Notes under the pieces: generated by a model
What the model was told of the DNA's origin: nothing
What the model saw: only the letters and a program-made list of their open reading frames with translations
Database searches by the model: none
Shown here: piece after piece, positions 1-7,162 of the stretch
How positions within the stretch are numbered: position 1 is the stretch's first letter
How the letters are laid out: each line of letters starts with the position of its first letter
Program-made: the position numbers and the translations under genes
Assembly (NCBI RefSeq): GCF_042885655.1
Contig: NZ_JBHVRO010000002.1
Coordinates: forward strand, 1 to 64,000
DNA: 64,000 nucleotides
From: Psychrobacillus sp042885655
GTDB taxonomy: Bacteria > Bacillota > Bacilli > Bacillales_A > Planococcaceae
Direction of reading: 5' to 3'

Positions 1-74
1 CCATTAACAGCATGAGTGAATATTCTTATTTTTTCTTCAAGATTGTTTATAACTAATTGTTGATCTGCAATCAT
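1..74 (-). CDS. Partial CDS, N-terminal 24 residues of an unknown protein
   Basis: An ATG at 74 (minus strand) opens a frame that runs off the window edge, beginning MIADQQLVINNLEEK. A purine-rich AGAAGAAG lies upstream as a weak ribosome binding site. It starts 20 bases after the stop of the ferritin-like gene on the same strand, so the two are probably co-transcribed. Too little is visible to assign a family. Confidence 0.4.
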   Translation of the reverse strand, partial: MIADQQLVINNLEEKIRIFTHAVN

Positions 75-94
75 TTCTTTGCTTCTTCTATTTC

Positions 95-520
95 TTAACT
101 GTGATTCATAAAAAACAAAAACCAAACAGCATGATTTTGTTCATCAAACGAAGCTTGCTGAAATTGATCTTTGATAAATAGGTTTGGGGTCTCCCTGGCT
201 ACTTCGTGATAAAAGTCTACAGTATCCTGCTCATCTTTAAATGCAGCGACTACTCCATTTCTAAAATCAGGAGGACATTGATTTGTCAGTTTCGGAGTTG
301 GCTGATATCCAGTAAGGGATGTATAAATTTGTGCAAACCCTTGATAGTGTCTAATCTCATCATTTCTGATTTCAAGAATTTGATTTTTTACGTCACTATT
401 CTGTGCTTGATTAGCTAATTGTTCGTAACAATATATAGAAGTATATTCTCCGTTTATTGCCTTAATAATATTTGCGATTAATCGGGAATCTGTCACTTGC
501 TGTCCAGATTGATAATTCAA
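95..520 (-). CDS. Ferritin-like (rubrerythrin-type) four-helix protein
   Basis: A 141-residue protein with the spacing of metal ligands expected of a ferritin-like di-iron bundle: Glu25, the pair Glu55/His58 (EIRH), Glu97 and the pair Glu127/His130 (EQNH). These give two E...ExxH half-sites on four helices. Short rubrerythrin-like proteins of this kind in Bacillus are often spore or coat associated, but that role is not shown here. The start is a TTG at 520 with AGAGGTG eight bases upstream; no ATG is available in frame near it. A partial gene follows on the same strand. The family call is good, the physiological role is unknown. Confidence 0.75.
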   Translation of the reverse strand: MNYQSGQQVTDSRLIANIIKAINGEYTSIYCYEQLANQAQNSDVKNQILEIRNDEIRHYQGFAQIYTSLTGYQPTPKLTNQCPPDFRNGVVAAFKDEQDTVDFYHEVARETPNLFIKDQFQQASFDEQNHAVWFLFFMNHS

Positions 521-703
521 TTTAATGTCACCTCTCTTTCTAAAATATGATTCGAATTTGGTAAATGAATCTTGTACAAATGAAACAATAGAGGTATTTA
601 TTTTCTAAACGTGTATGAGATTATGTAGTTCTTTGCATTTTATAGTAATGAGTGAAGCATAAGTGTGTACATTCGGATTAAAAGAATAGAAAGGAGGGAA
701 TAT

Positions 704-793
704 ATGTTGTTTATTAAACCATGCGAAGGGAGAATCAGCTCACAATTGGACGGAATTGAAGGACTAGCGACTGTTGAAGCTATGATGGATTAG
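704..793 (+). CDS. Possible 29-residue peptide or remnant of a peptidase
   Basis: ATG with an excellent AAGGAGGG seven bases upstream opens a 29-codon frame starting MLFIKPCEGRISSQ and ending at TAG. The phrase PCEGRISS resembles the beginning of M23 (LytM) metallopeptidase domains, where a Gly-Arg-Ile-Thr/Ser-Ser segment precedes the catalytic fold, so this may be the surviving N-terminus of a decayed gene. It could equally be a small peptide in its own right. Nothing downstream continues the frame. Confidence 0.25.
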   Translation: MLFIKPCEGRISSQLDGIEGLATVEAMMD

Positions 794-1158
794 TAAGGCA
801 AATTACACTAGCAGCCTTATAAAAACTTAAATAAAAGTTGAATGATAAAAGCACTAAAGGTAAAGATTCGGGAAGTAGGTAAGAACAATTGAATAATATA
901 AATAAGTTATTAATGAAATGGGCCTATTTTCTTTGGATGGGTCTTTTTTTCTGGTGAAATGATGAAGGAATAAAATGTAAAAATACTTTGATACTAATTG
1001 ATGTTTTTTACAGATGATTCTTGGGAATAATCATATAGGAAATAAAAAATACAGTCCTTAAGTTAATTTTAATGCAGTAAAAGATTTATGCTTGTTTAGT
1101 CGTTATTTTGGTAATAAATAAGAAGAATCGGTGGAAAAATCTGAATAAGTAAGACTAG

Positions 1159-1187
1159 TTGACTAAACTCTAGTATTCTAATAGGAT
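1159..1187 (+). promoter_or_regulatory. Possible sigma-A promoter of the amino acid ABC transporter operon
   Basis: TTGACT at 1159-1164 and TAGGAT at 1182-1187 are separated by 17 bases. The -10 box is poor. If used, it would give a leader of about 180 bases. Confidence 0.3.
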
Positions 1188-1375
1188 TTAATTGACTAAT
1201 GAATCAGGAGAGCAGATATGCAAGATTGAAGCCAGAGTGGTTTGTTTAGATAGAGCGATAACAATACAATTTTAGGTTCTATCATCAAACGTAGATTTAG
1301 ACTAAATTGTTGTAAAAACTGTTCAGGTTGATCTTTTTTAGTTTGTTTGGATTATTAATTAAGGAGGAAGAGAAA

Positions 1376-2188
1376 GTGAAGAAGAGTAAAATTTTGTTGG
1401 CATTAGCAGCGACAACAGCTTTGTTATTAGGGGCATGTGGTAATAACTCAACTAAAGAAAGCGATAAAAATTCATTCAAGGCTATTCAAGATAAAGGGGA
1501 ATTAACAATAGGGATTATGGGAACGTATGCACCTTATAATTTCATGAATAAAAGTCAAGAATACGACGGTTTTGATGTTGATATTGCGACAGAATTAGCG
1601 AATCGTATAGGTGTAAAACCAAAATTTGTTGCACAGGACTTTTCTGGACTTATACCTGGATTACAAAAAGGTAAATTTGATATTTTGGTTAGCCAAGTAA
1701 CGATTACAGAAGACCGTAAAAAACAAATTGATTTTACTGAACCTTATATTACGAATGATGTGAAAGTAATTGTAAAAGAGGACAATACAACTATTCAATC
1801 AGTTGATGATTTCAAAGGGAAGAAAATTGCTGTAGGGTTAGGGACGAACGATGAAGCATTTTTACGCAATGATTTAATGCCTAAAGTAGGAGACTTTAAA
1901 ATCAATACGTACGATGATGTCATTACAACATTAAAAGATTTAGATGCAGGTCGTGTAGATGCGACAATTAATAACGTATATGCACTAAAACCTATAATTG
2001 AAGAAAATGGATTTAAAGTGAAAACTGTTGGTGAACCAATAAAATCCGACAAAGCTGCAGTAGCTGTTAAAAAAGGGAATACAGAATTAGTTGATGCTTT
2101 AAATAAAGCATTAGCTGATATGAAACAAGACGGTACGTATAAAAAAATCTTCGTAAAATGGTTTGATGAAGAACCAAAGGCCGAGTAA
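1376..2188 (+). CDS. Amino acid ABC transporter substrate-binding lipoprotein
   Basis: Extracytoplasmic solute-binding protein (bacterial family 3, periplasmic-binding type II fold) that would capture a polar amino acid for the downstream permease and ATPase. The start is GTG at 1376, eight bases after AAGGAGG; an upstream in-frame start at 1328 has no ribosome binding site. From this GTG the product is 270 residues with a lipoprotein signal: MKKSK, a hydrophobic stretch, then LLGAC with Cys21 for lipidation. The segment YDGFDVDIATELANRIG and the phrase ITEDRKKQIDFTEPY are typical of the family. The ligand is not determined; cystine (TcyA-like) is plausible from resemblance and the OsmC neighbour, but arginine or glutamine cannot be excluded. 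Confidence 0.88.
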   Translation: MKKSKILLALAATTALLLGACGNNSTKESDKNSFKAIQDKGELTIGIMGTYAPYNFMNKSQEYDGFDVDIATELANRIGVKPKFVAQDFSGLIPGLQKGKFDILVSQVTITEDRKKQIDFTEPYITNDVKVIVKEDNTTIQSVDDFKGKKIAVGLGTNDEAFLRNDLMPKVGDFKINTYDDVITTLKDLDAGRVDATINNVYALKPIIEENGFKVKTVGEPIKSDKAAVAVKKGNTELVDALNKALADMKQDGTYKKIFVKWFDEEPKAE

Positions 2189-2206
2189 AGAAGGTAGGTA
2201 GTTTCC

Positions 2207-2848
2207 ATGGATGTAGTAATTGATAATTTACCCTTTTTACTAAAAGGGGCTTACTATACATTATTAATTACAGTGGTATCTATGTTTTTCGGCTTAATTA
2301 TCGGTTTAATTACAGCGATTGCTCGTTTAAAGGGCAATCGTTTCTTTCGTACAATAGCGAGAGTGTATGTATCGATTATTCGGGGAACGCCGCCACTTGT
2401 TCAAATCGTCATTGTATATTATGGTCTTGTTGATTATGGCATTGAATTAGGAGCACTCACTGCGGCTTATATTGCTCTGAGTATTAATATCGGTGCTTAT
2501 GTTTCAGAAGCATTCCGTGGGGCTATTCAAGCGGTGCCAAATGGACAAACTGAAGCAGCACTTGCGACGGGAATGACGGAGGCTCAAGCTATTCGACGTA
2601 TTGTCATTCCACAAGCAATTCGCATTGCTATACCTCCACTTGGTAATACATTTGTAGGGATGTTAAAAGAAACTTCATTAGTATCGGTTATTGCTGTAAC
2701 AGAGTTATTACGTTCTGCCCAGTTATTAGTCGCGCAATATTACGTCTACATGCCATTTTATTTATCTATTGCGGTTATGTACTGGATAATGAGTACAGTA
2801 TTTACATTTATATTGAATAAAATTGAGAAACGATTATCGATTTATTAA
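2207..2848 (+). CDS. Amino acid ABC transporter permease
   Basis: Inner-membrane permease of the HisM/GlnP type, 213 residues, which is the normal length. About five hydrophobic segments are seen, and the cytoplasmic EAA loop is clear in EAALATGMTEAQAIRRIV near residues 123-140, where the ATPase docks. ATG at 2207 lies 18 bases after the binding-protein stop, preceded by AGGTAGGT. It is the second gene of a four-gene operon. A single permease gene implies a homodimer, as in TcyB-type systems. Confidence 0.9.
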   Translation: MDVVIDNLPFLLKGAYYTLLITVVSMFFGLIIGLITAIARLKGNRFFRTIARVYVSIIRGTPPLVQIVIVYYGLVDYGIELGALTAAYIALSINIGAYVSEAFRGAIQAVPNGQTEAALATGMTEAQAIRRIVIPQAIRIAIPPLGNTFVGMLKETSLVSVIAVTELLRSAQLLVAQYYVYMPFYLSIAVMYWIMSTVFTFILNKIEKRLSIY

Positions 2849-2860
2849 GGGGGTAAAATC

Positions 2861-3607
2861 GTGATAAAAACTAATGATTTATCCAAAAGCTTTGATAAGC
2901 ATGAGGTGTTAAAAAATATTTCATTGACGATTCCTGCCCATCAAGTTGTCGCTATCGTTGGACCAAGTGGTTCTGGAAAAAGTACTCTTTTACGTTGCTT
3001 AAACGGACTAGAAACGATTACAAGTGGAACTATATTTGTTAATGATCATCAACTACGAGCAACTGATAAGAAAAAGGTACGCCAAAAAACAATTCATGCC
3101 ATACGTCAAGATACTGGTATGGTTTTTCAGCAGTTTAACCTATATCCGCATAAAACAGTTATTGAAAATGTAATGGAAGCATTAATTGTCGTTAAGAAAC
3201 AGTCGAAGGAAAAAGCAAAGATAATAGCTAGCCAATTATTAAAACGAGTTGACCTGCAAGAAAAGGAAGATGTTTATCCTTCTAAACTATCAGGTGGACA
3301 ACAACAACGTGTAGCAATTGCTCGTGCACTAGCAATGGAACCACAAATTATGTTATTTGATGAACCAACATCAGCGTTAGATCCTGAACTTGTTGGAGAA
3401 GTGTTAAAAGTGATGAAAGAATTAGCTGATGAGGGAATGACGATGGTCATCGTAACACATGAGATGAATTTTGCCCAAAATGTAGCTAATCGTATTTTGT
3501 TTATGGCGGATGGACAAATCATCGAAGATGCAGAACCAAAGTCATTCTTTACACAACCTGCAACAGAACGTGCGCAAAAATTTTTAGCAAAAGTAAAAGA
3601 ATTCTAA
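2861..3607 (+). CDS. Amino acid ABC transporter ATP-binding protein
   Basis: Energy-coupling ATPase of the polar amino acid uptake family, 248 residues. Walker A GPSGSGKST is at 34-42, the Q-loop Gln near 90, the signature LSGGQQQR at 143-150, Walker B IMLFDEP at 163-169, and the switch His in VIVTHEM near 201. GTG at 2861 is used, following AAGGGGG. It follows the permease by 12 bases and is followed closely by an OsmC-family gene. All catalytic elements are intact. Confidence 0.92.
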   Translation: MIKTNDLSKSFDKHEVLKNISLTIPAHQVVAIVGPSGSGKSTLLRCLNGLETITSGTIFVNDHQLRATDKKKVRQKTIHAIRQDTGMVFQQFNLYPHKTVIENVMEALIVVKKQSKEKAKIIASQLLKRVDLQEKEDVYPSKLSGGQQQRVAIARALAMEPQIMLFDEPTSALDPELVGEVLKVMKELADEGMTMVIVTHEMNFAQNVANRILFMADGQIIEDAEPKSFFTQPATERAQKFLAKVKEF

Positions 3608-3627
3608 GAAAAGAAAGGTTGATAAAA

Positions 3628-4047
3628 ATGGAAGTAATAGCAAAATGGCAAGGAGGACGTGCATTTGAAGCAAAAGGTCCATCAGGATATCCAATGTATA
3701 TGGATGCAACGCCAAATTATGGAGGCGAAGGCAATGCCCCAACACCTACTGAAATGCTACTCAGTTCACTAGCGGGTTGTATTGGAATTGACGTTACAAT
3801 GATATTAAAGCCACATTTAGATAAAATTGAGTCCATAGAAATTAAAGTAGATGGCTCTCGACGAGAAGAATTGCCAACTGCATTTACTGCTGCTTCGTTA
3901 TTATTCGATGTAAGAGGAGATATTGACGCAAAGAAAGTAGTACGTGCAATTAAATTAGGAGAAGAGAAATATTGTGCTGTATCTGCATCCTTGAAGGCTG
4001 AAATAGCCTATCGTTTAATCTTAAATGGTAATGAAATTGAAGTATAA
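3628..4047 (+). CDS. OsmC/Ohr family protein
   Basis: A 139-residue OsmC-fold protein with the two redox cysteines of the family, Cys51 (LAGCIGID) and Cys116 (EKYCAVSA). Family members reduce organic hydroperoxides or act on small thiols in the cytoplasm. A TTG at 3619 is in frame but sits directly on the AAAGG; ATG at 3628 with nine-base spacing is preferred. Being last in an amino acid import operon, it may belong with uptake of a sulfur amino acid, but that is inference. A clear terminator follows at 4106-4136. Confidence 0.8.
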   Translation: MEVIAKWQGGRAFEAKGPSGYPMYMDATPNYGGEGNAPTPTEMLLSSLAGCIGIDVTMILKPHLDKIESIEIKVDGSRREELPTAFTAASLLFDVRGDIDAKKVVRAIKLGEEKYCAVSASLKAEIAYRLILNGNEIEV

Positions 4048-4105
4048 AGAATTCTAAAAACAATAGATGCAAAAACCGTTTATTGTGTTTTTAGTGAAAT
4101 AAAGT

Positions 4106-4136
4106 ACTCCTTCATCCATATGGTTGAAGGAGTTTT
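4106..4136 (+). terminator. Intrinsic terminator of the amino acid transporter operon
   Basis: Stem ACTCCTTCA / TGAAGGAGT with a ten-base loop containing CCATATGG, followed by TTTTTT. Confidence 0.9.
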
Positions 4137-4234
4137 TTATGCAATCAAAGCATCGAAAATAAAAATTTTTTTAACAAAAAAAAAAATCCTGCATATCCTT
4201 TTAAATAGAGATCAAAGGTCTTGGGGAGGATAAA

Positions 4235-4804
4235 ATGCATTGGATAACTATTATCCTTATAGGGATAGCAGCTAATTTAGACAATTTAGGAATAGGTTTG
4301 GCCTACGGAATAAAACAAACTAAAATACCTATCTTTTCAAATGTAACAATAGCGATTATTTCAATGGTAGTCGCTTATGTTGCAGTTGTAAGTGGAGAAA
4401 TTATCACTAACTATATTCCAATATTACATGCAAACCTTTTGGGGAGTTCCTTACTTTGTATAATCGGTCTATGGACTATTTTATCAAGTATACTTTCTAA
4501 CGAGGATACAGCCAAAAAAACAGAACAAATTGATAAAGATGGAAATAATATTATTTCTGTTAGAGAAGCAATTAGCTTAGGGTTTATATTATCTGTGAAC
4601 TGTTTAATAAGTGGAATTGCAATTGGAGCAAGTGGGATATCAGCTATTTGGACTGTAATTTCTATAGGTTTTTTTTCAATCTTGACCGTTGGTATTGGAA
4701 GTCATTTTGGTTTGTTACTAAATAAAACATTTATTGGTAAATATTCTATAACTATTTCAGGTGGCATACTAATTTTTATTGGTTTATACGAGATGCTGGA
4801 TTAA
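4235..4804 (+). CDS. MntP/YtaF-family membrane protein
   Basis: 189-residue polytopic membrane protein made of two related halves. Acidic or polar residues interrupt the helices in ANLDNLGIGLAYG near residues 13-25 and NCLISGIAIGASG near 129-141, the repeat pattern of the MntP (manganese exporter) superfamily. Bacillus YtaF, a sporulation membrane protein, belongs to the same superfamily and is the closer-looking relative. ATG at 4235 follows GGGGAGGA. The gene stands alone between two terminators. Whether it exports manganese cannot be told from sequence; no yybP-ykoY-type manganese riboswitch is present upstream. Confidence 0.7.
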   Translation: MHWITIILIGIAANLDNLGIGLAYGIKQTKIPIFSNVTIAIISMVVAYVAVVSGEIITNYIPILHANLLGSSLLCIIGLWTILSSILSNEDTAKKTEQIDKDGNNIISVREAISLGFILSVNCLISGIAIGASGISAIWTVISIGFFSILTVGIGSHFGLLLNKTFIGKYSITISGGILIFIGLYEMLD

Positions 4805-4888
4805 GAATTGTATTATCTATCTAACATAAATCTTTTTTCTAAATGAAATACGTTTTTTTGTATCAAATATTGAATGAAATCATAAATA

Positions 4889-4924
4889 AAAACCCCTCAA
4901 CCATAAAGGTAAAGGGGTTTTTTC
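4889..4924. terminator. Bidirectional terminator between ytaF-like gene and lexA
   Basis: AACCCC and GGGGTT arms around a 17-base loop with internal CC/GG pairing; TTTTTT follows on the plus strand and TTTTT on the minus strand. It serves both converging genes. Confidence 0.8.
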
Positions 4925-4929
4925 GATGA

Positions 4930-4960
4930 TCTAAACGAAAATGTCCACTTTTCGTTTAGA
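4930..4960. repeat. Perfect 12-bp inverted repeat downstream of lexA
   Basis: TCTAAACGAAAA and its exact complement TTTTCGTTTAGA enclose the seven-base loop TGTCCAC. No U tract follows on either strand, so it is not a simple terminator. It lies in the 3' untranslated region of lexA just before the bidirectional terminator. Confidence 0.7.
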
Positions 4961-5021
4961 TATGATATCGGCTCTATTTCATAATACGTATTATAGTAGA
5001 TTATGTCAAGTTGCCGAGTGT

Positions 5022-5642
5022 CTATTGAATATGACGATAAACTCCTACTACTTTACCTAATATAGATACTTGGTTGACAATAATCGGCTCCATTGTAGAA
5101 TTTTCAGGTTGCAAACGGAAATAAGACTTTTCTTTAAAGAAACGTTTTACTGTAGCTTCATCATCTTCTGTCATAGCAACAACTATTTCACCATTATTAG
5201 CTGACTGTTGTTGTTTTACAACTACATAATCTCCGTTTAAAATACCCGCTTCAATCATGCTATCACCCATAATTTCAAGCATGAAAAGGTTATCATCAGA
5301 TGTTCCAAACGTTTCAGGAAGTGGGAAGAACTCCTCTACATTTTCAATTGCTGTATTAGGAAGGCCAGCTGTTACTTTACCAACTAAGGGTACGTGAACA
5401 ACTCCTTGTTTTTCTATTATTGAATTAACACTGTCAAGTATTTCAATTGCACGAGGTTTAGTAGGATCTCTTCTAATTAAACCTTTGCTTTCCAACCTAG
5501 CCAAATGACCATGTACAGTTGAGCTTGAGGCTAGTCCAACTGCTTCGCCAATTTCACGCACGGAAGGTGGATAACCTTTTTTTCTTACTTCCTCTTTAAT
5601 AAAAGCTAAAATATCTTCTTGTCTTTTAGATGCTTTCTTCAA
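5022..5642 (-). CDS. lexA: SOS repressor LexA
   Basis: Transcriptional repressor of the SOS regulon, inactivated by RecA-stimulated self-cleavage. The N-terminal winged helix contains the DNA-reading segment ASSSTVHGHLARLE near residues 38-51. The cleavage bond is Ala92-Gly93 (TAGLP), with catalytic Ser128 (GDSM) and Lys166 (TVKRFF), matching the known positions of B. subtilis LexA within one residue. I use TTG at 5642, which has AAAGAGGTG at good spacing and gives 206 residues; a GTG at 5651 overlaps that ribosome binding site. It is divergent from yneA, with LexA boxes in between that would give autoregulation. Confidence 0.97.
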   Translation of the reverse strand: MKKASKRQEDILAFIKEEVRKKGYPPSVREIGEAVGLASSSTVHGHLARLESKGLIRRDPTKPRAIEILDSVNSIIEKQGVVHVPLVGKVTAGLPNTAIENVEEFFPLPETFGTSDDNLFMLEIMGDSMIEAGILNGDYVVVKQQQSANNGEIVVAMTEDDEATVKRFFKEKSYFRLQPENSTMEPIIVNQVSILGKVVGVYRHIQ

Positions 5643-5692
5643 TACCTTCACCTCTTTAAATAATAATAAGCGTTGTTCTCATTCTTATTTAT

Positions 5693-5721
5693 AGTATATC
5701 AGTCTCTTATCCAATATGCAA
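5693..5721 (-). promoter_or_regulatory. lexA sigma-A promoter
   Basis: On the minus strand TTGCAT (5721-5716) and TATACT (5698-5693) are 17 bases apart. The LexA box at 5719-5732 overlaps the -35 element. Confidence 0.7.
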
Positions 5722-5732
5722 ACATAGGTTCT
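5719..5732. promoter_or_regulatory. LexA operator, lexA-proximal
   Basis: CAAACATAGGTTCT matches the Bacillus LexA consensus CGAAC-N4-GTTCG with two deviations at the ends. It covers the lexA -35 region, fitting autorepression. Confidence 0.65.
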
Positions 5733-5741
5733 GAAAAGGTA

Positions 5742-5770
5742 TTGACAAAAACATGTGTTCGTTTTAATAT
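5742..5770 (+). promoter_or_regulatory. yneA operon sigma-A promoter
   Basis: TTGACA at 5742-5747 and TAATAT at 5765-5770 with a 17-base spacer: close to consensus. The spacer is filled by a LexA box (5748-5761), the expected design for a tightly repressed SOS gene. Confidence 0.85.
5748..5761. promoter_or_regulatory. LexA operator within the yneA promoter spacer
   Basis: AAAACATGTGTTCG matches CGAAC-N4-GTTCG apart from the first two bases. It lies between the -35 and -10 boxes of the yneA promoter. Confidence 0.75.
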
Positions 5771-5784
5771 GAAAATAGATAAAG

Positions 5785-5798
5785 CGAACAGATATTCT
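5785..5798. promoter_or_regulatory. Second LexA operator upstream of yneA
   Basis: CGAACAGATATTCT has a perfect left half-site and a right half-site with two changes. It lies just downstream of the expected transcription start, 19 bases before the yneA start codon. Confidence 0.6.
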
Positions 5799-5816
5799 AA
5801 AACGGGGGAACTTTGA

Positions 5817-6134
5817 ATGAAACTACTTAAAAAAAATTATTTTCTAACTATATTTTTGGGATTAAGTTTATCTTTTATAATGACAATTGCATTTATAAAT
5901 TCTAGTGGTGAAAAACATGACTATCCTATTATAATTGAACATGGAGATTCTTTATGGGAATTAGCCGATAAGTTTGGCTCAGATAAGTCAAAAGCAGATT
6001 GGATTAATGAAGTAATGGCATTAAACAACTTACATTCAGCACATATTAAAGCAGGAGACATACTTATTATCCCAAATAGGTCAAATCAGGTTAATCTTGA
6101 TCATTCTACAGAGCTAGCAGGTATAAGCCAATGA
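5817..6134 (+). CDS. yneA: SOS cell division suppressor YneA
   Basis: Membrane-anchored inhibitor that delays septation after DNA damage. The 105-residue product has a cytoplasmic start (MKLLKKN), one transmembrane helix near residues 8-27, then an extracellular LysM domain (DSLWELADKF through IKAGDILIIP), the same layout as B. subtilis YneA. ATG at 5817 follows a GGGGGAA ribosome binding site. It leads the operon yneA-yneB-ynzC under a LexA-controlled promoter and overlaps yneB by four bases (ATGA), implying translational coupling. Confidence 0.92.
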   Translation: MKLLKKNYFLTIFLGLSLSFIMTIAFINSSGEKHDYPIIIEHGDSLWELADKFGSDKSKADWINEVMALNNLHSAHIKAGDILIIPNRSNQVNLDHSTELAGISQ

Positions 6135-6778
6135 AAGCAGTAATTTATTGTCGTGTCAGCACAGAGAAAGAAACGCAAGAAACTTCATTAGCAAGACAAG
6201 AAGAAGAATTAATTCAATTTGCTGTTCTTCAAGGGTATGAAGTAAAAAGAGTATTTATAGATAAACATAGTGGCTATGATATTGAAAGAGATGGATTGCT
6301 TGATTTATTATCATTTATCAAAGAACAGACAATAGATGCTGTATTTGTACAAGATGAGACTCGAATTGGACGCGGAAATGGACGAATGGCAGTATTACAT
6401 CTTCTTCAAAAAACAAATACTTCTGTTATTACTTTACAAGATAAAGGTGTATTAAATTTGAATGAGATGGACTCCATGTTATTAGAAATTCTTGCCCTTG
6501 TTGAAGAATATCAACGAAAACTACACAATGCGAAAATTAAACGGGGAATGAAGCGTGCGGTTTCCCAAGGATTTCGTCCTGAGAGGAATCTAAAAACTCT
6601 AGGTAACCCTGAAGGCAGAGAGCGGATTGATATTCCGGTTCAAGAAATAGTAAGATTGCGCAATGCTGGTTTAACATATGAAGAAATTACCTTTACGTTA
6701 AAAGGATTAGGTTTTGAAATAAGTAAAGCAACAGTTCATAGAAGATATATTGAATTTATTGAAGCACACGGAGGTTAA
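6131..6778 (+). CDS. yneB: Resolvase-like serine recombinase YneB
   Basis: Serine recombinase (resolvase N-terminal domain) of 215 residues. The nucleophile is Ser10 in YCRVST, with conserved arginines in DETRIGRG near residue 80. The C-terminal part has a helix-turn-helix (YEEITFTLKGLGFEISKATVHRR). In B. subtilis it is the middle gene of the SOS operon yneA-yneB-ynzC, its biological role being unclear; the same arrangement holds here, so it is a chromosomal core gene and not the sign of an integrated element. Confidence 0.9.
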   Translation: MKAVIYCRVSTEKETQETSLARQEEELIQFAVLQGYEVKRVFIDKHSGYDIERDGLLDLLSFIKEQTIDAVFVQDETRIGRGNGRMAVLHLLQKTNTSVITLQDKGVLNLNEMDSMLLEILALVEEYQRKLHNAKIKRGMKRAVSQGFRPERNLKTLGNPEGRERIDIPVQEIVRLRNAGLTYEEITFTLKGLGFEISKATVHRRYIEFIEAHGG

Positions 6779-6802
6779 AGGCTTGCACTCTGTGTGTTTT
6801 TT
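6765..6802 (+). terminator. Possible attenuating hairpin between yneB and ynzC
   Basis: CACACGGAG (within the last codons of yneB) pairs with CTCTGTGTG with one mismatch, followed by TTTTTT. It could reduce read-through into ynzC. Confidence 0.45.
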
Positions 6803-6843
6803 CCTTACCTTTAAATAAGAATAAATTTTAAAGGGTGAATAAT

Positions 6844-7077
6844 ATGTTAAGTAAAGAAAAACTTGAACGAATAAGTGAGCTTTCAAGAAAATCAAAATCG
6901 GCTGGCTTGTCTATTGAGGAAGCAAAAGAACAAAGTGCATTAAGAAAAGAATATTTAGAGACATTTCGCACAACGATGAGAGATACAATTGAGAGTGTAA
7001 AAGTTGTTGACATTGAAGGTAATGATGTGACGCCACTTAAAGTACAACAAGCTAAAAAAGGGAAATTTCTGAATTAA
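6844..7077 (+). CDS. ynzC: UPF0291/DUF896 protein YnzC
   Basis: Small cytoplasmic protein of 77 residues in the YnzC family (DUF896), known structurally as a short helical hairpin with a disordered C-terminal tail. The motif INELSRKSK is represented by ISELSRKSKSAGL, and the tail ends near GNDVTPLKVQQAK, both typical. I choose ATG at 6844 (AAAGG nine bases upstream) over an in-frame GTG at 6835 that overlaps the ribosome binding site. It is the third gene of the SOS operon. No molecular function is established. Confidence 0.9.
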   Translation: MLSKEKLERISELSRKSKSAGLSIEEAKEQSALRKEYLETFRTTMRDTIESVKVVDIEGNDVTPLKVQQAKKGKFLN

Positions 7078-7162
7078 CTAATCATTACGAAACCATTGAT
7101 AATGCATACATTGTTGTCTAAACTAGAAGTATAGAAAAAATTAGCTCGAGAGGATGTCACTA

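Larger units (their letters stand above)
521..1375. other. Intergenic region between ferritin-like gene and amino acid transporter operon
   Basis: 855 bases, divergent genes at each end. It holds one short frame with a strong ribosome binding site (704-793) and a possible sigma-A promoter at 1159-1187. A U-rich run follows GGATGGGTC near 935-952, but no matching upstream arm is present, so I do not call a terminator. The last 180 bases form a long potential leader; I looked for S-box, T-box and lysine riboswitch signatures and saw none. Confidence 0.6.

Noticed and set aside
916..952. Terminator near 935
   Set aside because: GGATGGGTC plus T run has no complementary upstream arm; the two GGG segments are direct, not inverted, repeats.
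1190..1375. Possible riboswitch or T-box in the leader of the amino acid ABC transporter
   Set aside because: A phrase GAAGCCAGAGTGG recalls a T-box, but the conserved TGGAACCGCG-type antiterminator core and a leader terminator are missing; S-box and lysine elements are also absent.
6131..6778. Serine recombinase as evidence of a mobile element
   Set aside because: It is yneB in its normal SOS operon, with no flanking repeats or cargo.
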